A stretch of DNA of 64,000 nucleotides from Ryuthela nishihirai (taxonomy: Eukaryota > Arthropoda > Arachnida > Araneae > Heptathelidae), in contig JAWZYU010000018.1 in NCBI GenBank assembly GCA_038380435.1, positions 53,345,751 to 53,409,750 of the forward strand, in the 5' to 3' direction. Below are positions 31,400 through 40,799 of this stretch, piece after piece (within the stretch, counting starts at the first letter, position 1; each line of letters opens with the position of its first letter). Under the pieces are notes generated by a model. It saw only the letters and a program-made list of their open reading frames with translations, was not told the DNA's origin and searched no databases. A program made the translations under genes and the position numbers.

Positions 31400-31760
31400 T
31401 AAAATGTTAATAATATGGCAGAGATAGTAAGTACATCACGTATGTGTCATGCCAAAGCTGAAAAGAATCAACGTGAGAATCAATGTCGCGTGAGTGAACA
31501 GAAGAGTAAATCCTATGCTCCCATCACCACTGTTTTACTCCACACTAGGTATCGGTGTCTTCGATGTACAGTGTATCGTTCCGCAGATAGCGTGATTCTG
31601 ATTGAACGGTTTCCTTCATTTCAGTAACGAAATGTAACGGGAAACCGTTATAGTACGGTCCGTTGGGGCTCGCCGCTGCTCTGCTTCCAGACTCATTTTG
31701 ATCGGGATAGCGCTGCACTAGCGCCGCCTGTTGACAGCTTTTGCCTCATTTCTTTCGAGT
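31400..31760. promoter_or_regulatory. GC-richer patch, possible promoter or 5' exon
   Basis: Composition rises and CpGs are frequent (31660-31740: CTCGCCGCTGCTCTGC, GCACTAGCGCCGCCTG). ATGGCAGAGATA|GTAAGTAC near 31415 would be a start codon followed closely by a consensus-like donor in plus orientation. A 10-bp inverted repeat (AACGGTTTCC, about 31606-31615 with 31641-31650) lies in it. No homology recognised, so this is only a place to look. Confidence 0.2.
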
Positions 31761-33139
31761 AAAAGGTTTGAAAAAGGATAATTTTTTCGACTCTATAGAG
31801 TTGAATTATGCAGAGTTAAAAAACATTGTAGGCAGTTATAATACCTAGATTAAAAAATATATGTACAGTTAAATTGAATTATTCACTATTAAACAGATAA
31901 AAATTATTACAACTTATATAGTATTCAGTTCGATGTTGATGTTATGTTGAAAGGTCAATAATAATAAAAAATATATATTTAATTTCCGATTTATAAATAG
32001 GAATAAAGTATACATGAAAAAAAGTATGTCTTTTCATACGATTTAATCAAAGTTGCAGTTATTCCATTTACATAATCAATTTTACTTTGTTGCTATTTTT
32101 CGTCGGTTTCATAAACTAAAAATCAATGCTGAGCTTTGTAAAGTGGCAGCGACAATAACCTCTTTTATTTGTCGAAATCTTTAAAATAATTTTATATTCC
32201 GAACAGAATAAATTTTCATGAGTATATCATAAATAAAACATTATCGTAATCATTTTTGGTTACAAAAAACAACAACTAAATAATAATAATTAATGAATGA
32301 AAAACTCTTTCAGATTTAAAACCCGTTATTTATATTTCAAAGAGAAAATATAAATAAAATACTATGATTAGATTATTATCAGACTTCATGAAAAAGGATC
32401 AAATCTTTACCTTTATTGTGCTCAATTGAGCAGGCATTTTAGATATATTTGATACTGACTGACTTTTTACTGTCTCAAAATTACACGTGAACTTTTTTAT
32501 GTATCGCACCTCTGTCGAGAGCATTCGTGCTCGTTCATGACGTGCTAATTCCCTATCATTGCGCCGTAAAAGTCCAAAGTGCATATATGCGTATATATGT
32601 ATATTCACTGAAATGATTTCTAACGTTTCTGGCTGTGCTTTGTTACTCATTATTACCTGAATAACTGGTGAGAATTTTTTAATATGTAACAAGGAAAGTA
32701 CTAAAAATTTGAAGAAATTTCCAGTTAACATAGAAAAATTGACTAAACTGTAATATGAAACATTTCTTGCGATGCATTTCACTTTATATGTTTGAGAGAA
32801 CAAAAGAATAATGGAAAAAATAAAAATCGTCAAAAAAATGTCATAATTGTGACTAATGAAACTTTTTCGAAAATTTTCCTTAATAGGTATGGTCATAAAA
32901 CTTTCTTGGTTTAATGAAACATATGACATAAATTTATATGATTACTATTTATATTTAATTTAAATTTTCCTTAAAAAACTTTTCTCATATTCTCTCTTTT
33001 GATGTCCCCCGTTAATCCTCTGCTATCTGATAATCCAGCGATACTAGACACCAGAACGCTGTCTTCTTTATATCTTAGTAACGATGCAAAATTCTAAAAC
33101 ATGTATATTAAAACTCTTGATTTCAAGAGTGGTGTATAA
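31761..33139. other. No confident gene; one 176-codon frame
   Basis: The minus-strand frame 32399-32929 is 176 codons, long for AT-rich non-coding DNA. Its first half is hydrophobic (IFLTIFIFSIILLFSQ), its second half has a basic patch (RRNDRELARHERARMLS). I do not recognise it, see no signal of splicing, and consider chance likely. Confidence 0.35.
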
Positions 33140-33559
33140 GAACAGGGGTTGTGGTTGATTTTCCTCTGAGCATGAACGTACCGGGGACTGGAGTACCGGG
33201 AACCCCGCCCACCCGGTTGTTTTATTGAAATCTCAAATTTGTTTATTTTCTTTGAAATCCGAAACAGGTGTCTTTGTATAATTTTAATTTAGGCTCAAAA
33301 TATATGCCCGACACTAAAAATAGATGTAAAAATTAAACAACTATGAGATTTTATTTCACATAGAATATCATTTTAACCTTTCCTGCCTGCTGGAATATTT
33401 TAGTACAGGTTTTATTACTAAGTCTTATTCTCAGACTCCTCCTCTTCCCTTCACCCCTGAAACTAAATCCTGGACTGGGTAACACTTTTCTGAGAGATAC
33501 TATTTGCGCATAATTAAGTAAACAAATCACAAGTTTAATTGGGTTTAATTTGATATAAT

Positions 33560-33790
33560 TTGGTTTAAATAGCCAAAGCACAAGGACTCCAAGAGCTCAG
33601 AGAAAGTTAGGAAAAGGGGACCCCCTGAATAGCTGTTAGCAGACATATGGTAGTCTCCCGTCAAGGCTATCCAGGGTGTTCCTTAACGTTCACAAAGCAT
33701 GTACCTTCTGCACACGGAACTCAGCTTAGCATTCCATCCGACGGACGACAGTATTTCCAAGCCTATAAGTGCCCACCCCAATACGCACAC
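33560..33790 (-). mobile_element. SINE-A, antisense, 3'-damaged and headless
   Basis: AAATAGCCAAAGCACAAGGA, AGAGCTCAGAGAAAGTTAGG, AGTCTCCCGTCAAGGCTATC and CCATCCGACGGACGACAG are diverged SINE-A landmarks. A separate 3'-end scrap (TGGTTGATTTTCCTCTGAGC) lies at about 33148-33168. It ends just before the Tc1-like element. Confidence 0.75.
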
Positions 33791-33991
33791 GGACAAAAAG
33801 ACAAAAAAAACAAACTCACCAGACAAAAAATTAGTCATCTCCTGCCATAAGATGGTTACGTCAGTTCGACAGCAACAGAGGGGGCACCAGTAATAAACGC
33901 GCCCTACAAATAGCTGTGCCGTGCGCTACGGGGTTCATACAGTGAGAAGAAGTGATTGTGCTCCACGTGGTTGTTAGTTGCTCCGTGAAAC

Positions 33992-35729
33992 ATGGGTCGC
34001 TCAAAGATGTGAATGAGTGGCAAAACGGTGTTATTGCATTTGGCCGAGCCAATGGGCATAGTATACAAGAAGTTGCTGCCTTTGCAGGTGTGTCAAAACG
34101 TATTGTCCAAAGTGTCTTCCAGCAGTGGCGTACATCACAGTCCACCGCTAATCGTCGCCAGAAATTCGGCAGAAATGCTGTGCTCCCCAATAGGGACCGT
34201 TTCAGTGTGTCACGCACTGTTAGGGCAAACCGCTTTGCAACAAGGCAGGAATTGTTCCAGTCAATCAATGCAGGCCTACATCAAGCTGTTTGCGAATGAA
34301 CACTCCGAAGGGAACTGCATGCCATGGATATTTGGAGTAGAGTACCGGGGAAGAGACCCATGTTAATACCTCTGCACAATGCTGCATGGCTACAGTGGGT
34401 GCGGCTCCACAAAGACTGCACTGTTGACTCTCTTGGAAGGGTGTGATCTGGTCGGATGAGTCACGTATATACCCATGTTAATACCTCTGCACAATGCTAC
34501 ACAGCTACAGTGGGTGCGGCTCCACAAAGACTGCACTGTTGACTCTCTTGGAAGGGTGTGATCTGGTCGGATGAGTCACGTATATACCCATGTTAATACC
34601 TCTGCACAATGCTGCACGACTACAGTGGGTGCGGCTCCACAAAGACTGCACTGTTGACTCTCTTGGAAGGGTGTGATCTGGTCGGATGAGTCACGTATAT
34701 ACCCATGTTAATACCTCTGCACAATGCTGCACGGCTACAGTGGGTGCGGCTCCACAAAGACTGCACTGTTGACTCTCTTGGAAGGGTGTGATCTGGTCGG
34801 ATGAGTCACGTATATACCCATGTTAATACCTCTGCACAATGCTGCACGGCTACAGTGGGTGCGGCTCCACAAAGACTGCACTGTTGACTCTCTTGGAAGG
34901 GTGTGATCTGGTCAGATGAGTCACGTATATACCCATGTTAATACCTCTGCACAATGCTGCACGGCTACAGTGGGTGCGGCTCCACAAAGACTGCACTGTT
35001 GACTCTCTTGGAAGGGTGTGATCTGGTCGGATGAGTCACGTATATACCCATGTTAATACCTCTGCACAATGCTGCACGGCTACAGTGGATGCGGCTCCAC
35101 AAAGACCGCACTGTTGACTCTCTTGGAAGGGTGTGATCTGGTCAGATGAATCACGATTTTGCTTGTACCCGAATGATGCGAGGCGACGGGTACATAGTAA
35201 GGCGTATGAAGCCTTCCAAGCTAACTGTGTGCAAGGTTCTGTTGAAGCTGGATGAGGCTGTGTGATGTTCTGGTGGTGTTTCACGTATGAGGAAATGGGT
35301 CTTTGGTTGCGGTGACGTCGCATTTGAATCAGAAGGGCTGTATGTAGCTACTGGACGACCATATGTGTTGTCTTTTGTGCAGCATCTCCACAGTGAACAC
35401 TAGAAAAATACCCCAGTCTTCCAAGACAACAATTGTCGCGTGCACGGGGCTCGAAGTGTGTCGGATTGGCACGATGAGCATTCCGAAACCTTCAAACATC
35501 TCGACTGGTCCGCCAAATCCCTGGATTTGAATCCCATAGAAAACTTGTGGGACTATTTGGGGCACCAAGTGAAGCACCGTCTCAACCTCCGGCCAATCTG
35601 GCCGAACTGCGGCATTTGCTGCTGGAAGTGTGGATGAATATTGATGCGCACAACATCTGCAACACTGCCATGCCAGACAGGATTTTGGCTATTCTCGGTC
35701 GCACGGAAGCGTTTTGCGCTATTGGGTGA
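33992..35729 (+). pseudogene. Tc1-like transposase, broken and expanded
   Basis: Starts MGRSK, shifts frame, then DVNEWQNGVIAFGRANGHSI and VAAFAGVSKRIVQSVFQQW (paired helix-turn-helix DNA-binding region), RTVRANRFATRQEL, and after a shift at about 34298 RTLRRELHAMDIWSRVPGKR. The next segment, PMLIPLHNAAWLQWVRLH and RVIWSDESR, is repeated seven times (34356-35160), so each catalytic first Asp copy is followed by a frame change because 115 is not divisible by three. Then LYPNDARRRVHSKAYEAF, VFQDNNCRVHGARSV (second Asp), and SLDLNPIENLWDYLG (Glu), ending near GRTEAFCAIG and a stop. All three DDE positions remain readable, but stops and shifts abolish function. Confidence 0.88.
34356..35160. repeat. 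115-bp tandem repeat, seven units, within the transposase
   Basis: Units begin at 34356, 34471, 34586, 34701, 34816, 34931 and 35046. Each holds CCATGTTAATACCTCTGCAC, TGGGTGCGGCTCCACAAAGA and GTGTGATCTGGTCGGATGAG. Differences between units are rare by eye (CATGGCTA, CACAGCTA, CACGACTA, CACGGCTA variants; GGTCGG or GGTCAG). The last unit continues into the unique remainder of the transposase (CACGATTTTGCTTG). Confidence 0.95.
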
Positions 35730-35766
35730 CATTCAGCCAGGGGTGACTAATTTTTTGTCCGGTGAG

Positions 35767-36565
35767 ATTAACATTCCGAATTGTCAACAAGCAGTGTACT
35801 CCATGTCAGAGGCGTAGCCAGAAAAGTTTCTTAGGGGGAGGGGGTCAAATGATCGGATATAAACAACGATCGGATAATTTTAATTATTCGATCATTGTTT
35901 TAAAAAGTTATTCCATTGAGCGTCGAATTTTGTACAGGTACCACGCAATGATAGAGTTAAGCTTCCTAACACCCCTCCCCCAGCTCCTACAAGATGGTAT
36001 TTAAAAAAAAAAAGGAGAAACAGAATATTGTAATACCTAATTTTTCCATTTTAGTACTAATTCTTTTCAGTAAAATTAGATATAAGGTATTTACTTACAC
36101 AAAGGTGCTTCGCTCCTTTTCTCCTGATTAATGTAACCCTAAGATGATTTTTAAAAGCTTTCATCATGAACGGAAAAAAAGTTCAGAATATTTACTCTAA
36201 CATAAAAAGACTACCAAAATGCGATATGGAATTTTTTGTTGTATCGTAAAAACACACCGAAACATTTTTTTTTTCGAACGCCAGGCCCTCACTTGGTTCT
36301 AGAAATAAAATTAAACGGCGAGAGGGTGAGGGGGTTTACGAGAGAAACAATCTAACTGGAAAAAGGTAAAAGGAGTGAGGGAAGAGACTGATCTCCACTG
36401 TAATTTTCCAGTGTAAATTTGAAGACAATGTCTTATGAGAAACAGAATATTGTGATCTCTATATTTTCCAATTTCAGTACTAAGTTTTTCAGTAAAATCA
36501 GATATGAGGTATTTACTTACGCAAAGGTGCTTTCCTCCTTTTCTCCTGATTTATTTATCAAGTCT
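35767..36565. other. Unclassified repeat-like DNA with a direct duplication
   Basis: AGAGGCGTAGCCAGAAA and AGGGGGAGGGGG (35812-35847) resemble the ends of many invertebrate DNA elements, but no partner end was found. Segments 36015-36130 and 36437-36553 are direct repeats (see separate entry). A frame at 36419-36784 runs from here into the LINE and is spurious. Confidence 0.45.
36015..36130. repeat. Direct repeat of about 116 bp (partner 36437-36553)
   Basis: Both copies contain GAGAAACAGAATATTGT, TCAGTAAAAT, AGGTATTTACTTAC and TCCTTTTCTCCTGATT in the same order and spacing, with roughly one change in ten bases. The 306-bp interval between them holds a purine-rich G-run region. Confidence 0.75.
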
Positions 36566-37281
36566 ATATCATCATCATCAAGCAGCCATGGGCTACGGAG
36601 ATCCAACCAGACCGCGCAATTTAGTTCTCCAAGCACATCTGTCCTGAGCTATTATATCTCCTGCATCTGGCCGCTGCACACCATTTCTAACAAAATCCTG
36701 TTTGACATTGTCTGCCCACCGCATCCTAGGTCTCTCACTCTTTTTGAGGCGTTTAGGCACACTGTTCACAACCCTATTCGATAACCTCTAATTATCCATA
36801 TGGGTAACATGGCCAAACAAACGGAGTCTGTCTCTGCACAATATACTGCTCAGAGGAGGTTGCCTCTTCATTACTTACAAAGTTTAACCACCTAATACCC
36901 AAGATACTGCGTAGACATCTAGAATCAAAAGCATCAAGTTTTCTGTTATCTTGTTTATCAAACATCTACGTTTCACTACCATAACAAACCCTAGATGGAA
37001 CCAAACTAGTATACAGTCTAATTTTAGTCTTTAGGTGTATACGCCTATTTCTCCACACTCTCCATAGATTCTTACAAATCCCGGGGCAGCAATCACTATT
37101 CGTCTATTAATCTAATGCCACACATCACCATTATCTGTTACATAACTTCCAAGATAATTAAACTGAAACACTTGCTGAAGGGTGCAACCATTCAAAGTGA
37201 CTGAAGCCCCATCTTCCTGACCAATTTTTATCACTTTAGTTTTCTCTCTGTTTATAACCAATCCTACTGTACTACCAGTCT

Positions 37282-37997
37282 GCCCTCCCCTCGAAAGGGG
37301 ACCACCTTGACGTGATGTGTGTGTGTGTGTGTGGGGGGGGGGGGGCTGAATGGTGCTTCTGAGAAGTTGGGTTCGGCATGCTGGCCCTCCGGGGTTCACG
37401 AGATCTTGTAACCTCTGGTGGAGGGGCCTGTTGAGGGTCTGCGAACTGGTTTGGGTGGGCCAGTCCAGTGGGCTTATTGACTTGTCCCCTGAGAAGCTCC
37501 GGGTTGCTTCATTGTTGAGGGGCCGTACTTGAGGGTTCTGCGAATTGGGAGTGGCTAACCCGTCCAGTAGGCTCATCGATGAGGTCTCAGTGATATCATG
37601 GTTTGGAAGACTGTACACTGGGGGGGGGGGGGGGGGGCATTGGCCCGCTCACAATGGAGAGGACGAAATTTAAGACACGCGACTGGGAGTGGGCCCCCGA
37701 TCGACGGGCTTATAGATGGAAAAGCCAGACTAAGAGTCTCCACCCCGGGAGCCGAGTCAATTTGGTTCTATATACCATCTTTGTGGCTATCCGGGGAACA
37801 GACTAAATTTTGGTTTTGATCGATGGATGAACCTTCCTTCTATAGGATAGTTCGCCATAGATAGCCGTGGATGAGTTGTGTCCTTGTGGCGCTTTCTTGC
37901 CACGGCGTAGGTAGTGGTGTTGCAGGCATTCTCCCTATAGATGTAGTACACTCAATGTAATGCGGAGCATCTGGGACTTATCTTTATACTAATGTAA
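37282..37997 (+). mobile_element. GC-rich retroposon, 716 bp, unclassified
   Basis: It is flanked by 14-bp duplications TGTACTACCAGTCT (37268-37281 and 37998-38011) inside the LINE, a convincing target-site duplication for a retroposon. It begins GCCCTCCCCTCGAAAGGGGA (with an AAAGGGG/CCCC self-complementary start), contains a (GT)n-G run at about 37317-37346 and a G-run of 18 at about 37620, and ends in CTAATGTAATGT-like sequence, perhaps a short tail. I see no long coding sequence with known motifs. GC content is far above the surroundings. Orientation is tentative. Confidence 0.7.
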
Positions 37998-38749
37998 TGT
38001 ACTACCAGTCTCATCAACGACCCTAATGAAAGAATTCGTTTGATCAACATCATTAGCCAACAAGGCCAAATCATCTGCATAATCTAAATCAGAAATTTTG
38101 AAATCTCTAGACCATTTAAGGCTAAAATCTTTCCCTTGAAGTGATTTTCACATAATATAATCAATAACCAAGCTAAAGAGAAAAGGAGATAAAATGCACC
38201 CTTGTCGAACACCAGAAGTAATGCTAAACCAATTGCTACAAGCCTTACTAACTCTCACACACGACTCAGTGTTATTATAGAGAGCTTTCATTATGTTAAC
38301 TAACTTGTCTGGTATACCATATGATCTCACAATCAACCACAAATTATGACGATCAGCAGAGTCGAAAGCCTTTTTGAAATCAACAAAGCTAGCAACCAAA
38401 GGTTTCTGAAACTCTAAACATTTCTCAGGAATCTGCCTAAGTGAAAATATCTGATCCACACATCCCCTACCACTTCTGAATCCACATTGCTCATCACGCA
38501 ATTGAGTGTAAACTAGATTCTTAATTCTGTTAAGCACAATCCTGGAAAGAACTTTACCTAGAACAGAGAGTAGGCTGGGACCCCTATAGTTATCACAAGA
38601 ACTGCGATCACCTTTTTTTAAAATAGGGATAAGAATAGCTCTGGTGAAATCCTTAGGAACCATACCTTTATCATAAAAGATATTCAAAATTTGAGTCATC
38701 CAAGTGGTAAACGAAACATTCCCAGCTCTAAGCATTTCAGTAATAATTA

Positions 38750-38812
38750 AAGCCACCAATGCATAAAGCCACCAATGCAATTAAAGCCACCATTAAAGCC
38801 ACCAATGCATCT
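38750..38812. repeat. Short tandem expansion in the LINE coding region
   Basis: AAAGCCACCAATGCA with small variants (CATTAAAGCC) occurs four times, giving repeated GGFNG/CIGGF on the minus strand. It replaces the VTQSEVILAISKLK segment seen in the other LINE copies. Confidence 0.8.
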
Positions 38813-39906
38813 ATCATCATTGCAAGCAATGGGAGTAGAACTAACCACATTGTTTAGAACATCACTGAAATGCTCAGCCCACCTAGCCATGACAGAATCC
38901 TCATCTTCTATAACCTTACATTGTTTATCGTTTAGTCCCTGCTTACCCGTCCCTTTTCTAACATACAAAACGTTAACTATCTAGTATAGGTCTCTGCTGC
39001 TGTGCTGTCTAACTGTTTCATTGGCTTTGTCGGGTAAGCCATCAAGCAAAAGATTCTTATCAGCAGCTAACTGATCATTTACACGTTTATTAATAATAAT
39101 AATTAAAATATTGTAATGCTTTCTATTAGGATTAATAGGGTATTAAGGACATTCCTGCAGTTCTTCCTTTCTGAAATAAGTTCAAGCGCTTTATCACTCA
39201 AATAATTCTGTCTCCTCTGCTCCTTTTTGCCTAAAGGAGTACTGCTAGTTTCAAGAAAAACCTGTTTAAAACGATACCATTCTTCCTCAACTTCAGTAGT
39301 AAGCAAACCATAACTGTCATGATGGTTGACTAACCTATTATGGTAAGCTTTGGCTATAACTGGGTCTTTCAGAGCTTAAATGTTAAAGTTAATTTTTAAC
39401 CTTAGCACAGCACTTCTTAAGGTTAAGTTACAAGACACTTTTAGCAAGGTAATGGTGAGATCCAATTTTAGCTCCCCTACATGATCTAGTATTCCTAACA
39501 GAACTAGTCCATTTGCTGTTAATTAATATATAATCAATCACATTCTTATGCAGCCCATCATAGTGAAATCCATGTTTACTTATGTATATCGCGGTGTTTG
39601 TAATAAATATTAGTTATTCTCAAACCATTAAATTTACTTGCCTGTAGGAGACGTTGCCCATTGTCATTGCAGCTACCAATACAAAGAGGGCATATCACCC
39701 CTCCCCAAAGTCAGAGTCAGTACCAACCCTGGCATTGAATTTATCTAGAACAAGGCCAATATCTTCTTTCTTGACAGAATTAAAAAAATCCTGAAGTTGT
39801 CCATAAAATTTATCTTTGTCATCCTCAAGCATAACAGCAAATAACACTCAAGTCTTTAACGCTTGTCTGAAATTTTGCTGTAAGAAACCTTTCATTAATG
39901 CACTCA

Positions 39907-40205
39907 TATTCGAGCCCCGTGTAAGGCATGGATGTTCGTGTTGTTTTCTGATGAGGTCCCGCCATCCTTACAGACGTTCTACTATGGTGTATTAAACTGT
40001 CAGACCTCTTTGACTTTAGCCAGATATAGCAGAAGTGTAATATCTCACATTATTTTTGCATACCGGAACAAAGGCCCAGAGATACTTACTTAAATTGAAG
40101 AATAATTGAAAAGATACCCTCTGAGGAAGGCCAGACCTCAAGACACCAATAAAAGAAACACACTTCATTTATTACACAGCTGCTTGAGGGGGTATTTATT
40201 TTTAT
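39907..40205 (+). mobile_element. SINE-B, headless, with a 165-bp insertion
   Basis: SINE-B starts inside box B (TCGAGCCCCGTGTAAGGCAT) and runs to TCAGACCTCTTTGAC; the terminus AGCTGCTTGAGGGGGTATTT follows only at 40178. The intervening 40012-40177 is foreign. The SINE lies in the third LINE copy: endonuclease sequence continues on both sides (TTAATGCACTCATAT before, ATCCTAGAAGAGTATC after). Confidence 0.75.
40012..40177. mobile_element. Insert within SINE-B, unclassified
   Basis: About 166 bp replaces the few bases between the body and the terminus of the SINE. It contains CTGAGGAAGGCCAGACCTCA and ends near AATAAAAGAAACACACTTCA. The GAAGGCC-type motif next to AATAAA reminds me of Penelope-like element 3' ends, but this is a weak resemblance. 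Confidence 0.4.
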
Positions 40206-40404
40206 TTATCCTAGAAGAGTATCACTGACGTTTCTGCTGAGAAGCAGACCTACACCTTGTGATGCTTATCTTCCCTCCCTGAAAAGAGAAATTTCAGATT
40301 ATTTTTACGAATCTTCATCTTTATCTGTCCATCTGGTATCTTGCAAGCCGGGAATATCTAAGGTATAACAGTGGAGTAGGAGTGCTGCTATTAGAATTTA
40401 TTTA

Positions 40405-40490
40405 GCAGATACTGGTGATGTGCGGCATGAGATAAGCCGAATAATAGTGATAGAATCTACGGATCTTTTAAGAATCTACGGAGCGCAAAT
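40405..40490 (+). mobile_element. RTE-like LINE, small sense-strand fragment
   Basis: CAGATACTGGTGATGTGCGG, CATGAGATAAGCC and TTTTAAGAATCTACGGAG match the C-terminal coding region TDTGDVRHEINRRI...FKNLW at 8360-8440. It is opposite in orientation to the LINE that ends at 40380. Confidence 0.65.
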
Positions 40491-40799
40491 TTATTACTAT
40501 TTATCGTAAATTTTATGAGATCACTCATAAATTCTTCGTGATCTGAGCAAGGGTGATCGACGTTTAATTATTCACGCAATTTCTAATAAAATTCAAAATT
40601 TCAAATTCAAATTTATTATAACATAAAGAAATACACGAGGATAATAAACACACAATGCACAACACTTTGTCAAATACATTATCAATACAACACTTTACAA
40701 AGAACAGAAAAACAATAATTCGAGTGCTTCCAGGTTATAAAAAAGTTAATTGATTTTTGTTAAAGAAAATAAAGTAAATGAAAAATAAAGTAAACAAAT

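Larger units (their letters stand above)
33815..35766 (+). mobile_element. Tc1-like transposon with internal tandem amplification
   Basis: Ends CTCACCAGACAAAAAATTAG (33815) and, as complement of the right end, CTCACCGGACAAAAAATTAG (35766) are inverted repeats of at least 23 bp with one mismatch, continuing TCA. No TA duplication is visible. The element is about 1.95 kb, of which about 690 bp are surplus copies of a 115-bp unit; without them it would be about 1.26 kb, normal for Tc1. Confidence 0.88.
36575..40360 (-). pseudogene. Endonuclease-reverse transcriptase of the third LINE, broken
   Basis: This copy keeps the best RT core: 38148-38780 reads EMLRAGNVSFTTWM, LIPILKKGDRSSCDNYRG, LLSVLGKVLSRIVLNRI, EQCGFRSGRGCVDQIFSL, ASFVDFKKAFDSADR (catalytic Asp motif A), ITSGVRQGCILSPFLFSL. 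The YADD box follows at about 38075 (DLDYADDLALL). The C-terminal part GLVINREKTKVIKIGQ and LGSYVTDNGDVWH is at 37112-37270, beyond the retroposon. Linker at 39103-39306. In the endonuclease the final motif reads GSHHYLA: it keeps the His that the other two copies have as Tyr but lost the Asp. Many frameshifts. Confidence 0.82.
36566..40380 (-). mobile_element. RTE/CFDP2-like LINE, third copy, with two insertions
   Basis: (GAT)n tail at 36566-36578, then the antisense of the whole element up to the endonuclease N-terminus at about 40380. It carries a 716-bp retroposon (37282-37997) and a SINE-B (39907-40205). The 5' region found in the other two copies is absent. Local tandem expansion of AAAGCCACCAATGCA occurs at 38750-38812. 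Confidence 0.85.

Noticed and set aside
32399..32929. 176-codon minus-strand frame as a membrane protein gene
   Set aside because: Length is notable, but the hydrophobic half is typical of T-rich DNA, there is no homology I recognise and no conserved motif. Kept only as a remark in the spacer entry.
33951..34366. Several overlapping frames on both strands at the start of the Tc1-like element
   Set aside because: Only the frame with paired helix-turn-helix motifs belongs to the transposase; the others are shadows.
37282..37997. Insert in the LINE as rDNA or a host gene because of its GC content
   Set aside because: No rRNA core sequence recognised, and the exact 14-bp duplication shows it is a retroposed element.
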